Shown piece after piece: positions 1-11,465 of a stretch of 64,000 nt of DNA. Within the stretch, counting starts at the first letter, position 1, and each line of letters begins with the position of its first letter. The stretch is from Rutidosis leptorrhynchoides (taxonomy: Eukaryota; Streptophyta; Magnoliopsida; Asterales; Asteraceae): contig NC_092333.1 of assembly GCF_046630445.1 (NCBI RefSeq), positions 3,372,001-3,436,000 on the forward strand. Direction: 5' to 3'. Below the pieces are notes generated by a model. That model was not told where the DNA came from and did not search any database. It saw only the letters and a program-made list of their open reading frames with translations. The translations under genes and the position numbers were made by a program.

Positions 1-680
1 AAATTAATTTGGAACAATTAAGTCCCGTCCAAAATTATGATTTTTCATTGGCTCGCGATTAAAAATAGTATCCCAATTAAAGAAGTTTTGATCCAGCGGC
101 ACATCTTGCACCAAGACCATTCGTCGTTATGTGTTTGGTGCGATAACGCAGTCGAATCTATCGAACATTTATTGTTGCATTGTCTGTGGACTTTTAAAAT
201 TTGGTCAGCTCTTTTCCTTTGGTGGAATATTGAATGGGTAATTCCGTCTTCGATAGTCGAACTCTCTTGTGATTGGTACTACGGTATGGGGGTTAACGAC
301 AACTAGTTTTGGCGTTTGATAAGCCCGGCCACACTTTGGGTTATATGGCTTGCAAGAAATGATTTCATCTTCAATGGAAACTACACTTGTTGGTCGAGCA
401 TAGTTCGGAGCATCAAACTCAAAGTCTTCCTATGGGCGACTACATTTAAATTATGTTACAATAATTCTATGTATGGGAATGTAACCCGGGTCTCTTATGT
501 CGATCGACTTAGAAAGTTTGTCACTGTCTTGTTGTAATGTTTGGTAATGTGTCTGCTGATCAAATGGTCCCTATGTAGCCTGTGAAGTTGAAGAATTCAT
601 CATTTTGATGAATTGCTTCTCCTTAATTGGATTTACATAATTTGTGCATTTTGGCCCAAAAACAAAAAACAAAAAATTAG
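1..680 (+). mobile_element. LINE (non-LTR retrotransposon) 3' fragment with zf-RVT domain
   Basis: This is the C-terminal end of a plant LINE reverse transcriptase ORF, entering the window from the left. Translation in frame 1 gives a zinc-binding reverse-transcriptase (zf-RVT) domain. It has the usual tryptophan-rich start (IFHWLAIKN), a CVWC pair around 150-165 and the HLLLHC motif around 170-185, followed by a WLARNDFIFNG block near 345-380. The frame is interrupted by a TAA at 19-21 and a TAG at 304-306, so it is a dead fragment. Coding similarity ends near 537. An A-rich stretch at 655-677 is probably the 3' tail. The reverse transcriptase and endonuclease would lie upstream of the window. 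LINE machinery of this kind could have made the retrocopy at 3.9 kb. Confidence 0.8.
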
Positions 681-1578
681 CTAAAGTCCAGTAGATGACT
701 AAAGCCCGGAAAATCCACTGTAGAAATCTTCAGTTCGTAAAATAGATGTATGTCGTTCCAGACTATTAACTCTTATAAAGTCTGGAAAATTCAAGACGCC
801 AACAATTAGTATAATTTTTGTTAACCAAACCATATTTTGACTCAACAGATTATAAGTTTAAGTTTAATTATTGTTTTTTCCCAACCTCGGTTTAAATAAG
901 AAGAACGTATACAAAATCACACATTGACGACAATGGACATGCAACCGGTGCATCATATAAGACAGATAGATACAAATGAACAAAAAAGCCAAATAACAAA
1001 TCAAAACATTGGTAGGGGCTGAAGACACTCCAACAAAAATCGACTGGAAATGCTTGAAGAACCTAACAGAACTTATTGTAAAACAGATAAATGAAAAGCC
1101 CCATTTAAATCATAAACCTGCTACATAATAGCTCAAAAAAGGGCGGATAAGTTGTAAGCACTTAACAACCTTGAAATGTTGGATTGAACCACAAACAAAC
1201 ATGCATGTATATTAATGAGACGTCAGAAACATCGACCAAACACTAAGTTGCTAAGCAACGCTTAAATTTTCTCACCAAAGGAATTAAATAAGAACAACCA
1301 AAAACATCTTCTCAACTGCAAACAAGATAGCTACTAAAAAAGATAGAAACTATCATTGATTAATAGATCCCATTCCTTTTCTGTTCCCTTTAATTAATTA
1401 ATAAAAAAAATAAAAATAACAAACACTAATGGCATGTTCTTTCCTCACATCAGGCAACCTATCTATGATCTTAAACTCATGAATGCTTTTCAGTAATAAA
1501 TCAGTTATTTAATAAATCAATTTGATTTGATTTATTTCATTCTCAATATCTATAAGAAGCGAAAGCCGAAAACAAACA
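681..1578. other. Intergenic; no gene seen, includes probable 3' flank of the PPR gene
   Basis: This AT-rich stretch has no coding pattern on either strand. The part nearest 1578 probably holds the 3' UTR of the minus-strand PPR gene. No tRNA, repeat array or element ends were recognised. Confidence 0.5.
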
Positions 1579-3381
1579 TTACCATTGAGCATCAGGAAAG
1601 CAGTCATCATCTTCTTCCATTTCAGTGGCTAACATCTCCAAAACTGACTCAATATCATCTTTCGAACTGTGTGTCTTATCTGATACCGTAAAAGCATGCA
1701 ACTTGTTCTCATTTTCTAACCAACTAATACCATGTTCTTTCCTCACATCTCTTTCGTTCATAAGTTTTCTCATTTTTGCCACACAATCCCATTTCCCTAA
1801 TGCTGCATACATTCCTGAAAGCAACACATACCCAACAGATGATCCAGGTTCCAATTCAATCAACTCTTCACCAGCTTTTCTTCCTAATTCCAAATTTCCA
1901 TGAATCTTACAAACTCCTAGTAACGCTTTCCAAACGCGAGCATCAGGTTTAATATGCATATTTCTTAACTGATTTACCACCTCATCAAAACGTCCTGCTC
2001 GCCCCAAAAGATCGATTAAACACGCATAATGTTCTTGATCAGGAATGACATCATGCACATGCATTACTTTGTCAAAAAAGTGCAGCCCTTTTTCAACAAG
2101 CCCTGAATGACTACACGCATTTAGCACTATGACGAACGTAATCCTATCTAGTTTTACTTTTGATTTCACCATGTCGGAAAACATATCTACAGCCGCTTCT
2201 CCATGACCATGTTGTGCCAAAGCAGATATCATTGTGTTCCATAGTATCGTGTTATGTTTATCACCCGTGAGTTTAAAAACTAGCTGCCCCAGTTTAAGAT
2301 TTCCACACTTAGAATACATATCGATAAGAGAGCTAACTACTATAGTGTTTGGTGTAAAACGTGTTCTAATTAAATATCCATGGATTTGTTTACCGCTTTT
2401 AATAGAAGCGATACTAGCACAAGCGCATAACCCACTACTGAAAGTGAACTGGTCCGGTTTAACTCTACAAGCCATCATCTTCGTAAACAACTCGAGAGCT
2501 TCATAACCAAAACCGTGTCTTGTATACCCAGAAATTAAAGCATTCCACGACACTTGATTTTTTACGGGCATTTTATTAAACAACTCCTTAGCCAATTCCA
2601 TGTCACCCCACTTTGCGTACCCAGAAACCATAGTAGTCCAAGCAAGTACATCTTGTTTCGGCATTTCATCAAACAACTTCCTAGCGTCATTCATCTCACC
2701 ACATTTCGCGTAACAATCAATAACCGAACTACAAAGGACAACACTGGAAAGAAAACCAACACCAAACGCCTGACAGTGAACTTGTTTTGTTAGTTTCAGA
2801 TCTTTCATATTCACACACACAGTCAAAACACCTGCGAAACTAAACTCGTTCAAACCAATATCCAACATTCGCAACACTTTGTAAAACTTCAATGCTTCTT
2901 CATTATTCCCATCGTGTGCATATCCGATAATCATAGTGTTCCATGTCACAACATCCTTTTCCTGCATTTGATCAAACAACTTCCGGGCCGGAATCATCAT
3001 TCTCAACTTAGCATACCCAGAAATAATACCGTTCCAAGAAAACACGTTTCTCACGGACATTTTATCAAACACCTTGCGTGCAGCAACACAGTTGCCACAT
3101 TCCACATACATATAAATCAAATGATTTGATAAAAACGTACCGGGTCGTTTTCGACCAGTAACATTCATATGTAAATGAACCCATTTGCCTTCTTTAATTA
3201 ATTTGTAACTGGCACACTTTTGTAATAAAAAGGCTAATGATTTAGTGTTCAAACGTAGGCCTTTGGCTGCTAGGTTTTCGAGAGATTTAACTGCTTGTGT
3301 AATGTGTCCTTCAGAGCATGAATTGAGTATCGATCGGATCACACAAAGACGTTGAATTTGGTTATTAAAGTTAGTGGGCAT
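1579..3381 (-). CDS. Pentatricopeptide repeat protein, PLS class with E domain (At2g21090-like)
   Basis: Intronless 600-residue protein, the usual build for a plant PPR gene. Tandem PPR units run from about residue 80 to 510. They show signatures such as NVFSWNGIISGYAK, DVVTWNTMIIGYAHDG, DVLAWTTMVSGYAKWGD and NQVSWNALISGYTRHG, with long (L) and short (S) units alternating. The E region follows from about 520 (PDARVWKALLGVCKIHGN, GYVLLSGMYAALGKWDCVAK) and the protein ends in an acidic tail without a DYW deaminase domain. Known role of the family: sequence-specific RNA binding in mitochondria or plastids, with E-class members usually supporting C-to-U editing. Substrate and organelle cannot be read here. 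The sequence closely resembles what I recall of Arabidopsis At2g21090, including GKWVH near the N-terminus and DQEHYACLIDLLGRAG. The start at 3381 is the first ATG in frame and the N-terminus matches that protein's length. Confidence 0.93.
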   Translation of the reverse strand: MPTNFNNQIQRLCVIRSILNSCSEGHITQAVKSLENLAAKGLRLNTKSLAFLLQKCASYKLIKEGKWVHLHMNVTGRKRPGTFLSNHLIYMYVECGNCVAARKVFDKMSVRNVFSWNGIISGYAKLRMMIPARKLFDQMQEKDVVTWNTMIIGYAHDGNNEEALKFYKVLRMLDIGLNEFSFAGVLTVCVNMKDLKLTKQVHCQAFGVGFLSSVVLCSSVIDCYAKCGEMNDARKLFDEMPKQDVLAWTTMVSGYAKWGDMELAKELFNKMPVKNQVSWNALISGYTRHGFGYEALELFTKMMACRVKPDQFTFSSGLCACASIASIKSGKQIHGYLIRTRFTPNTIVVSSLIDMYSKCGNLKLGQLVFKLTGDKHNTILWNTMISALAQHGHGEAAVDMFSDMVKSKVKLDRITFVIVLNACSHSGLVEKGLHFFDKVMHVHDVIPDQEHYACLIDLLGRAGRFDEVVNQLRNMHIKPDARVWKALLGVCKIHGNLELGRKAGEELIELEPGSSVGYVLLSGMYAALGKWDCVAKMRKLMNERDVRKEHGISWLENENKLHAFTVSDKTHSSKDDIESVLEMLATEMEEDDDCFPDAQW

Positions 3382-3879
3382 TGCAAAACAAAGAACACCA
3401 TGTTAGTGAAATAGTGAGTTGTTGATTTTGGTTTAACTTCATTTGGGTCAAAGTTGTCCCGATTCGACCATGTCACTTTTATTTGGGAAAATATAAATTT
3501 ACACTTATTATTACTGTACTATTTTGTAATAATGTTATAAAAATACTTGTCAAATAAAATTTGTAATTTTTCTCATAATTATTACGGAGTATTATATTAA
3601 TCTTAAATAATTTAATATTAATATTAATGTTTATTTATATATGATTCGGAAGGCAGAACAATTTCTTAGGTCTGATGGTTGTTCATTATTTCCAATCCTC
3701 AACGTTAATCTTGACACATCAATATATATTATTTGCTTTATTTTTATAGAATAATAAATGTTGGATGCATAGTCAATAAGTACATGGAAAACCTTTCTTT
3801 ATTTTTCTTTTTAATGGAAAACCATTTTTTTTTTTTCTTTTTTTGAAAGACCAATCAATAAACTTTTATTAAAATAAAG
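3382..3879. other. Intergenic, promoter side of the PPR gene
   Basis: AT-rich sequence with no gene. It should contain the promoter of the minus-strand PPR gene, but no clear TATA box or conserved element could be fixed. T-rich tracts occur at 3825-3845. Confidence 0.4.
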
Positions 3880-4344
3880 AGATTACAACCCTCTCCGTCA
3901 GGTGAAAACGTGGGCCAAGTTGTTGAACACATTCTGTACAAGTGGAAAGCTTGAGCTAGAACTGCTGTACAAGGTTCAAGTCCAATGTTATGAAGATACG
4001 AAACTGATGAAGTTATTCCCTGAAATTGTAAGATCACTTTATGACCAAGATGTTCTTGCTGAAGACACTATCCATCATTGGTTCCGTAAAGGAGTCAACC
4101 CTAAGGGAAGGCAAAGCTTTGTGAAGGCGTTGGAGCCGTTTGTGAAGTGGCTGGAGGAAGCAGAAGAGGAGGAATAGACATGTTTGTTATGCTTGTCTAT
4201 CTTTTCTCTTCTATCAGAGTGTGTTATGCGTGTACTTTTTACCTTGTTTAACTTTTAAATGCTGTCATTTGTCAAAAAGTTTATGATGTTGGATTAATTT
4301 GAATAATTTGTGTTGGTTGACTAAAAAAAAAAAAGATTACAACC
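3880..4344 (+). pseudogene. 5'-truncated retrocopy of an eIF5-mimic (BZW/W2-domain) mRNA with target-site duplication
   Basis: Positions 3891-4333 look like a reverse-transcribed piece of an mRNA. Codons from 3899 to the stop at 4175-4177 encode the end of a W2 (eIF5C) domain protein: QVKTWAKLLNTFC, then YKVQVQCYED, LFPEIVRSLYDQDVLAEDT, RKGVNPKGRQSF and the acidic end KWLEEAEEEE. This is the C-terminus of the BZW/eIF5-mimic family, which binds eIF2 and eIF3 and restrains translation initiation. About 145 bp of 3' UTR follow, then a poly(A) run at 4323-4334. AGATTACAACC stands at 3880-3890 and again at 4334-4344, a target-site duplication of 10-11 bp. Only the last ~93 codons were copied and no promoter or start codon came along, so it is a dead retrocopy even though the copied frame is still open. 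Confidence 0.88.
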
Positions 4345-4508
4345 GATATGGGCTTAAAGGCCCACTAACCTACTTGAAGACTATACAGATTAGAAGCACA
4401 CCCTTCATAACAAACATTGTAGATAAGTTCTCTCATAAAAAATAACCAAATCATGAAGAAAAAAAAAAAGAAGGAAAAAAAAAAAAAAAAAAAAACAATA
4501 TATCAATC
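4345..4508. other. Short spacer, probable 3' UTR of dirigent gene 1
   Basis: Lies directly downstream of the minus-strand dirigent gene. Contains a long A-rich run at 4458-4496 and no coding pattern. Confidence 0.4.
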
Positions 4509-5075
4509 TTAATAATGCACCACTACAAGGCTGTATTCGACAATGGATGATGTGGCATTAACGAAATGCGTTTGAAGCGTTGCAATTCCACGTGCTAGTC
4601 TAAAAATGCCCGTCCCACCAACAATAGACATCTCACGAACCTGTTCAAGTATTGGGTTCGAACCTAGAAACTGTAGCGTGCTACCATTATACTTCCCTTG
4701 TGTAAACACAAAGTTCAAGTTCATAAGAAATCTAGGTTCCTCAAAAGAAGCAGCACCAAAGAACCCTTGGCCTTTACCAATCTTCAGGGACCTTATATCT
4801 GGCTCAACGGTCAATGGGTTGTCAAACATGAAGGTTCGCCCGAATTGGGTAGTTGTTGTGGAGCTAATATTTGATTCAGCAACTTGATAAGCGGTTTGGC
4901 TTGGTCCAGTAGTCGTGTCATGAAAATAAAAATGTAACTTTGTTACCTTTTCCTTTTTAAATGGGAGCTCTTTGAACCACTTTTCAACCCCTTTTGGCCC
5001 TTGAGAAATGCTTTGCACAAATGGCATGACCATCACCATTGCACATAACATCAATACCACACCTTCTTTACACAT
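4509..5075 (-). CDS. Dirigent protein 1 (secreted)
   Basis: Single-exon gene for 188 residues, typical of dirigent proteins. Residues 1-22 are a hydrophobic signal peptide. The dirigent beta-barrel follows, with HFYFHDTTTGPSQTA (48-62), FGRTFMFDNPLT (78-89), KGQGFFGAAS (101-110), MNLNFVFTQGKYNGS (118-132) and REMSIVGGTGIFRLARG (147-163). Asn69, Asn130 and Asn173 are potential N-glycosylation sites. Dirigent proteins act in the apoplast and steer the coupling of phenoxy radicals, as in lignan formation, but many members have unknown substrates and this one cannot be assigned a stereochemistry. It shares the barrel motifs with the dirigent gene at 22866-23426, so the two look like an old tandem pair now separated by transposons. 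Confidence 0.92.
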   Translation of the reverse strand: MCKEGVVLMLCAMVMVMPFVQSISQGPKGVEKWFKELPFKKEKVTKLHFYFHDTTTGPSQTAYQVAESNISSTTTTQFGRTFMFDNPLTVEPDIRSLKIGKGQGFFGAASFEEPRFLMNLNFVFTQGKYNGSTLQFLGSNPILEQVREMSIVGGTGIFRLARGIATLQTHFVNATSSIVEYSLVVVHY

Positions 5076-5206
5076 TTCAAATAATTAGAACTAAAAGAGC
5101 AACACTCCAATTATTAATTTTGCAAACACAATTCTAAACAAACGAAAAGATTGGGACTTGTAATATGAAACCTCAAATATGAAGAATGAGACCTAAATAT
5201 GCATAA

Positions 5207-5208
<2 letters not shown>

Positions 5209-5236
<28 letters not shown>
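5209..5236. repeat. (GT)n microsatellite
   Basis: About 14 GT units upstream of dirigent gene 1, on its promoter side. Likely length-polymorphic. Confidence 0.9.
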
Positions 5237-5239
<3 letters not shown>

Positions 5240-5517
5240 TATATGCATAAAAGTAAGTGGAAGTAGTAGTAGTCAAGTCAATATATCTTTTTATCTGGTG
5301 GAGTGTACCCATTTTGGCATTCACATTTAGATTTGAAAGTGTTGATTAAGTGGAGAAAACACCATCTTTGAATATTATTATTTTATTTTATTTTGATTAA
5401 TGTCTTTTTAAAGGAAGAAAGGGTTACATTAATTTAATTTTTAATTTGGTAATAAAAGTACTACTGGAAGATTTATATGTGTTATTTCCGATCATGTTGT
5501 TTTCTTGGTAATGATTA

Positions 5518-6090
5518 GAGCACAGGGTGCCCCCGTCCTCTCCCTCGCCGTCCAACCCAAATCGACGCCGGCCCGCCTTCGCTCCACACCGACCCGCCGT
5601 CGCCACCGTTAAATCTGGACGACGATTTTCAGCTTCGAGCCACAGACGGTGAAATATGACCGTTTTCCTTTTTTGTTTTTTTTCTTTTTTGATTTGAAGC
5701 CCCAACGGTCAAAAAACTCAAACACTTCATACCACTTCACCCACTTCTTTCTTTCATTCTCAACTATTTTTCTTTTAAATCCAATTCCTTTCTTAAATCA
5801 AACACAAAACCATGAATTCAAACTCCAACAACCCAAAACACCCCAATTATATAATTAGGATTTTAATGTTTGTTTTTTTATTAAATAATTGTTTGCTTGT
5901 GTTTAAATTTATGTCTCTAATTTTTTAGATATAAAAAAAAATATAAAAGAAAAAAAAATTGGACACAGAAAAATAGACACTGAAAATGGACACTGTGGAC
6001 ACCCTCACCCAACAGCCAGTCAGTCAATCTCAGTGTCCAAAATGGACACTGAAAATTGACACTGAAGAGGACCACGGGCACCTCGTGCTC
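5518..6090. mobile_element. Tourist-like (PIF/Harbinger) MITE, 573 bp
   Basis: Imperfect terminal inverted repeats of about 23-24 bp: the left end reads GAGCACAGGGTGCCCCCG and the reverse complement of the right end reads GAGCACGAGGTGCCCGTG, both reaching a shared TCCTC. TTA stands at 5515-5517 and 6091-6093, the 3-bp duplication expected for PIF/Harbinger. The interior holds a GC-rich stretch, T-rich and A-rich tracts, and subterminal copies of a GGACACTGAAAA-type motif between 5963 and 6065. No transposase is encoded, so it depends on an autonomous relative. Open frames inside it look like chance. Confidence 0.85.
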
Positions 6091-6528
6091 TTATAGTTAT
6101 GAACACTTTATTCGTTTTGAAGAACAACTATATATATTCCAAGCTCTTGTAGTTTTTAACAGGGCCAGTCCTGAGTTTTCTAGAGTCCCGAGCGAGCCGG
6201 TAAAAAAAGGCCCCTGTTAATACATGATCGATTCTGAGAATTTAAGTACTAGGTGGATATTTTTTATTTTTACGTCTAACGTATGGTTCATTTATGTATA
6301 AGGTTTTGATATTACATTTTTTGCAACCGTAGTAATGAATAATGTTATCACTTATTACATTTATAATATTATTGATCTACCGTAGTAGTGAGTGGGTTTT
6401 ATCACACGCAATGCTCGTACATATTTTTTCTCTTATATAATTAAAATATACATATTATTTGTGGCTTTAAAAAAAATTATTAATAAATATTGAACAATCA
6501 CCAACCATAATATGGAGTAAAAGGGATC

Positions 6529-6743
6529 TGTTATAATTTAGTAGGCTTATAACTAATTTTGACCTAAGCCTATACAATCCTTAAATATGAGAGAGTAGTA
6601 ATGGAAGAGAGAGATAGTATATTTCTTATATGTAAGAAAAATGGTGTGTATATGTGTGTTCATTATCCACATATATATAGTACAAATTTTACTATCCATA
6701 TTTGACTAATTACCATCCATATTTTACTACTAAATTTACAACA
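6529..6743 (-). repeat. 3' LTR of Copia A (215 bp)
   Basis: Identical by eye to the copy at 12674-12888. Ends TG...CA. The internal polypurine tract lies immediately to its right on the plus strand. Confidence 0.93.
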
Positions 6744-9700
6744 CTCCCCCTTGGATGGTAATTTTTTTAAAGAGCAATTAATACTGCCTCGTTAAAAACC
6801 TTGCTAAAGAAAACCCAGTGGGATAAAACTTTAGCTAAGGGAAAAAGAGTGCAGCATAGAGTTGACTCCCCCTCAAGTAGACAACGCGGAGTCGTCACAT
6901 CTTTTGAACTTGCCTCATGCCAATATTGTGAATGTATGTTTTGAAAAACAGCGATTGACAGTGCTTTGGTATAAAGATCAACAGAGTTGTTGATTGAACG
7001 TATCTCATTTTAATCTGGTTGTCTTTTACGAGATCTTGAGTATATGAGAAGAATCTGAGGTTTTCATCTGAAACTGTATCATCTAAATCTTTTATGTACA
7101 AGTTTGGTCCACGTGATTTGTCTACAGTCTCCTTCATGGTTTGTTCAAACTGTTGTTTCAATTCCTATTCCCTTTCAGTCTTTTTCTGAGCCTTACCAAC
7201 ATACCATTCTTTTCCATCAAACTTATGACCGTTAAGACCGTCTATGGCTTTGGCGCCTCGTCAGTATTTATATTTTGTTCAGTCACTTTTGATACTCTTC
7301 TTTCATTGTATTATGCAAGCTGCATTATCTTCATATATAGTTGTTGGTGAAGATAGTTTTTAGTCTTTTATAGTGTTCTAGTCCACAAGAATCAATAATG
7401 ATTTGTGTCATTGATCTCAACCAAACACATTTTCGAGTAGTTTCATATAATGCAATCACTTCGCCATGATTTGATGATGTTGCAACAAGTGTTTGTTTTA
7501 AGAACGCCATGATTTTGTGGTACCTCCATTTAGGAGTACATATCGAGTTTGAGATTTATCTTTATGAGGATTTGATGAATGACCTGCATATACATAATCA
7601 ACCAAATCTTGTTTTGAAACGTTAGAATAAAATAATTTTAAATCAGCAGTTTCTCAAGGGTATCAAAATATGTGTTTGTCCCATTCCAATGTCTTTTTGT
7701 AAGGGCTGAGTTGAACCTTGTCAACAAATTAACTGCAAAAGAAATGTCAGGTCTTGTACAATTTGTAAGATACATAACAGTCCCAATTGCACTAATATAT
7801 GGAACTTCTGATCCGTTAATATCTTCATGATCTTCTTGGGGATGAAATGGATCAGTGTCAATATTGAGTGATCTAACAACCAATTGGTTTTATCTTTAAA
7901 AAATGTTTTAAAATCTTTTCACTATAAGTTGTTTGATGTACAAGTAGACCATTAGGCATATGCTCAATTTGCAATCCAAGGTAATACTTGGTTTTTTTCA
8001 AGATTTTTTATTTCAAAATAATTTTTTAGAAGTTGAATAATTTCATAGATTTCTTTATCTGTTCATATGATGTTAAGAACATTGACATAAACAACTACGA
8101 TCAGATATCCGAACATTGTTTTTATAAAACATACGTGCAAAATAAGTTTATAAGTATACCCATTTTTTTTTATCAAGTAGTCATTTAATCGGTTATGCCA
8201 CATACGTCCCGTTTGTATAAACCCATTTAGAAATCTTTGTGATTTAATGGAATATATTCCCTTGGATTTTACATTAGATGCTTATGATACCTTAACCCTT
8301 TAGGTATATTCATATATATCACTATTAAGTGATCCATACAGATAAGTAGTAACAACATTCATGAGATGCATTTAAATAACTACCAGGTTTATTAAGTATC
8401 TAATAAGTAATTGTATCCATTACAGGAGGATAAGTTTTCCTCCTAATTCATTTCTGGTCTTTGTGGGAAATATTGAGTTACAAGTCTAGTTTTGCCTTGT
8501 AACTTCATTTGCACATTTCTTTTCGGATAAAAATTCATTTGTATCCCATACGTTTCACATCTTTAAAAGTGATAACGATTGATCCGAAAACTTTTCTTTT
8601 ATCGAGCGATTCTAATTCAGCTCGTATTGCTCCTTTCCATTGAGCTTAATCATGTCCATTTTGTATATTCAATGATAGATTTTAGTTCCAGATCATCATC
8701 TTTATTCATGAAGTCATTGTAACATTATATGAAAATATCTCATAGAGATTTTAATTTCATTTTGGTTCCATAATATTGCATAATTTATCGCAATTTTAGT
8801 ATTTTCATTTATCAATATCCTCTGCAGAAGGAATATTGATTTGTGGTTCTTCTTGAACACTTTCTTTTACCTCATTATCAGCTGATTTTCTTTTTCGAGG
8901 ATTTTTATCTTCGGAACCAATTGATCTTCCACGTTTGATGCGTGGCAAAGACTCAACAGTGACATTATTGCCAGCTTTTTGGAATTTCAGTTCGAGCTGG
9001 AGCATTTATCGCTGGTATATATGATTTAGTCACTTTTTTTTATATCTGTAAATGCATAAAGTAATTAATTTGCAAGTTCTTGCATATGCATTATTTTTGA
9101 ACTTTCGTTTCACATTCTTTTGTGCGAGTTCAATATACCTTAATTGATGTTCACATCATGAAGCATCATTTTATTTTTTATTTTTATTTCTCCCCCTAAT
9201 CTAGGGAACAATGTTTTATTAAAATGACAATCAGCAAAACGTGCTGTAAAACCATCACCCATCATGGGTTCAATATATCCTATGATTGAAGATGTTTTAT
9301 ATCCAAAATATATTACCATCTTTCTTTGAAGAATCATTTTATTGTGTCGTGGTGATAAAATTGGAACATACACTGCACAACCAATGTTCTAAGGTGGAAA
9401 ATATTTGGCTCTTGGCCAAAATCAAGTATTGAGTGAAAATATTTATGACTTCCACATGGTATAATGCGAATTAATGTCGCAGCATGTAAATTTACATGTC
9501 CACATATAAATATTGAGAGATTTGTACTTATTATCAATTGTCTAGTTATTAGCTGCAAGCGTTTATCTATTGATTCAGCTAAACTAATTTTGTGTATGCA
9601 CATGAGTAACTGGATGTTCAACAACAATCCCTGTAGATATATAATGATCATTAAATGCTTGAGATGTTAACTCACTAGCATTATCAAGTCTCATCCTTTT

Positions 9701-9925
9701 AATGGTGTAATCAGAATAATGTATTCTCAATTTAATAATTTGTGCAAGAAACTTTGCAAATGCCATATTACGGCTTGATAACATACAAATATGAGACCAT
9801 CCGCTAGATGCGTCTATTAGAACCATGAAATATCAAAATGGTTCACATGATGGATGAATTGGTTCATATATCTTACCTTGAATTCTTTCAAGGAATATTT
9901 GTGATTCTTTTTCACAATATACTTT

Positions 9926-10193
9926 TCATTAATCACCATATGTGCTTTCCATTAATCACCATATGTGTTTTTTTTTCATAAACCACCATATGTACTTTTT
10001 CATCATATATCCTTTTCACCATATACGCTTTTAATCATATGCGCTGTGTTTTTCACCATATGCGCTTTTAATCATATGCGCTTTTAATCATATGCGCTGT
10101 GCTTTTCATCATATGCGCTTTTTATCATATGCGCTTATCATATGCGCTGCGTTTTTCATCATATGCGCTTTTATAATATGCGCTTTTTATGTA
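9926..10193. repeat. Degenerate minisatellite built on CATATGCGCTTTT
   Basis: About a dozen units of roughly 15-25 bp, each centred on the palindrome CATATG. Units grade from ACCATATGTGCTTT at the left to ATCATATGCGCTTTT at the right. The array lies within Copia A. Confidence 0.8.
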
Positions 10194-11232
10194 AATAGTA
10201 AATTAATTAATTTCGTTTTACTATTCATATGAATTAATTTCGATTTACTATTTTGTTAATTGAGTAATATATATACATCATATACTTGTGACTCCGAAGG
10301 CTCAAATGAATTTGACCATATAGTTATATGTTGTACCTTGCATATTAATTTTCAGTAGAAGCTTTAGATGCATATTTTTTTTTTCTTGATGAACTATTTG
10401 TTTCATATCTAGCTTAGGCAAATATTGTGAACATTTGGTCCCTATAAGAGCATTTATCTTTTAGACTTTTAGTTGATTTGTACTTGTCACAATTAGGGGT
10501 AACACCCGCGGGTCGTGGATGCGAATCCATTGGAACCATCACCCGTACCCGCGGATTTGTTTTTTTTTTACCATAACTTTCCTTTTTTTTTTTACGTTAC
10601 CCGTAAATTATAAATATATATAAAAAAAACTTTTTGTTTAAAAAAAAGCCACTTGACCAATTTTTAATTCTTTCACAACACCCTATATCGTGATCGTGAC
10701 CTTTCACCAAAGCAAGAGATATTCTTGATAAACTAAACATTGACTCGTGTTTGGAATTGTCGGCCACAAAAAAAAAATTCATTTGATGAAAGTATATTTT
10801 TTTTTAATTATAGAAGGAGACCACTTCATTTTCAATACTTCATTTTTGACAAAAAGCTACTCCATTTTACCATTCTTTTATTTTTTATTTTAACTTTTAA
10901 GATTTACTTTTAATAAAAATACAAACTACTTTTTCTTATTTTAACTTTTAAGATTATAAATTTAAGAATAAACATTAGTATGCATGAAATAAATAAACAT
11001 TAGTATACAAAGTCATTAGCTATTTTGTATGTTCGTAAAGCACTATTTGACCATCGAGGTCAATTACTCTTGTTTTAAACTTTCAAATGGAATTTAAGAG
11101 CTTTATAATCAAATTAATGGCAACTGTCCAGTAACCTTGAAACTTGAAGAACTAATTGACAATTTGAAAATTTGAGAGTAGGTTCTTTGGACCTCAAAGT
11201 CAATTGGCGTGTCTCGTTTGACTTGATTGCTA

Positions 11233-11465
11233 CTCCTTCCGTCCCATATTAACAGTCCCGAGACAATAAACACACAGTTTAAGAAATCTCATCAGGACAC
11301 GTTTCTTTTTATTTACTTTACAGTTCCCTATTTTTTTTTTCTTATATGCAAAGGTTAAGGGTATTAAGAAACTTTACTTTACAATTATTGTCTAATTATG
11401 TGAGTGGACTTAATTTGGGACAACCCAAAATGAAATATTGAACTATCAATATGGGCCGGAGGGAC
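11233..11465. mobile_element. Stowaway (Tc1/Mariner) MITE, 233 bp
   Basis: Ends read CTCCTTCCGTCCCATATT and, in reverse complement of the right end, GTCCCTCCGGCCCATATT, the classic Stowaway terminal repeat. The dinucleotide TA flanks both sides (11231-11232 and 11466-11467). No coding capacity. It lies inside Copia element A. Confidence 0.85.

Noticed and set aside
5649-5858. Phe-rich 69-codon frame
   Set aside because: Lies in the T-rich interior of the Tourist MITE; low complexity, no homology.
9926-10193. Regular short repeats that could suggest a CRISPR array
   Set aside because: Units are contiguous and degenerate with no unique spacers, in a plant genome inside a retroelement.
10490-10570. 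CCCGCGGGT-type inverted motifs that might be the end of a MITE
   Set aside because: No matching second end or duplication found.
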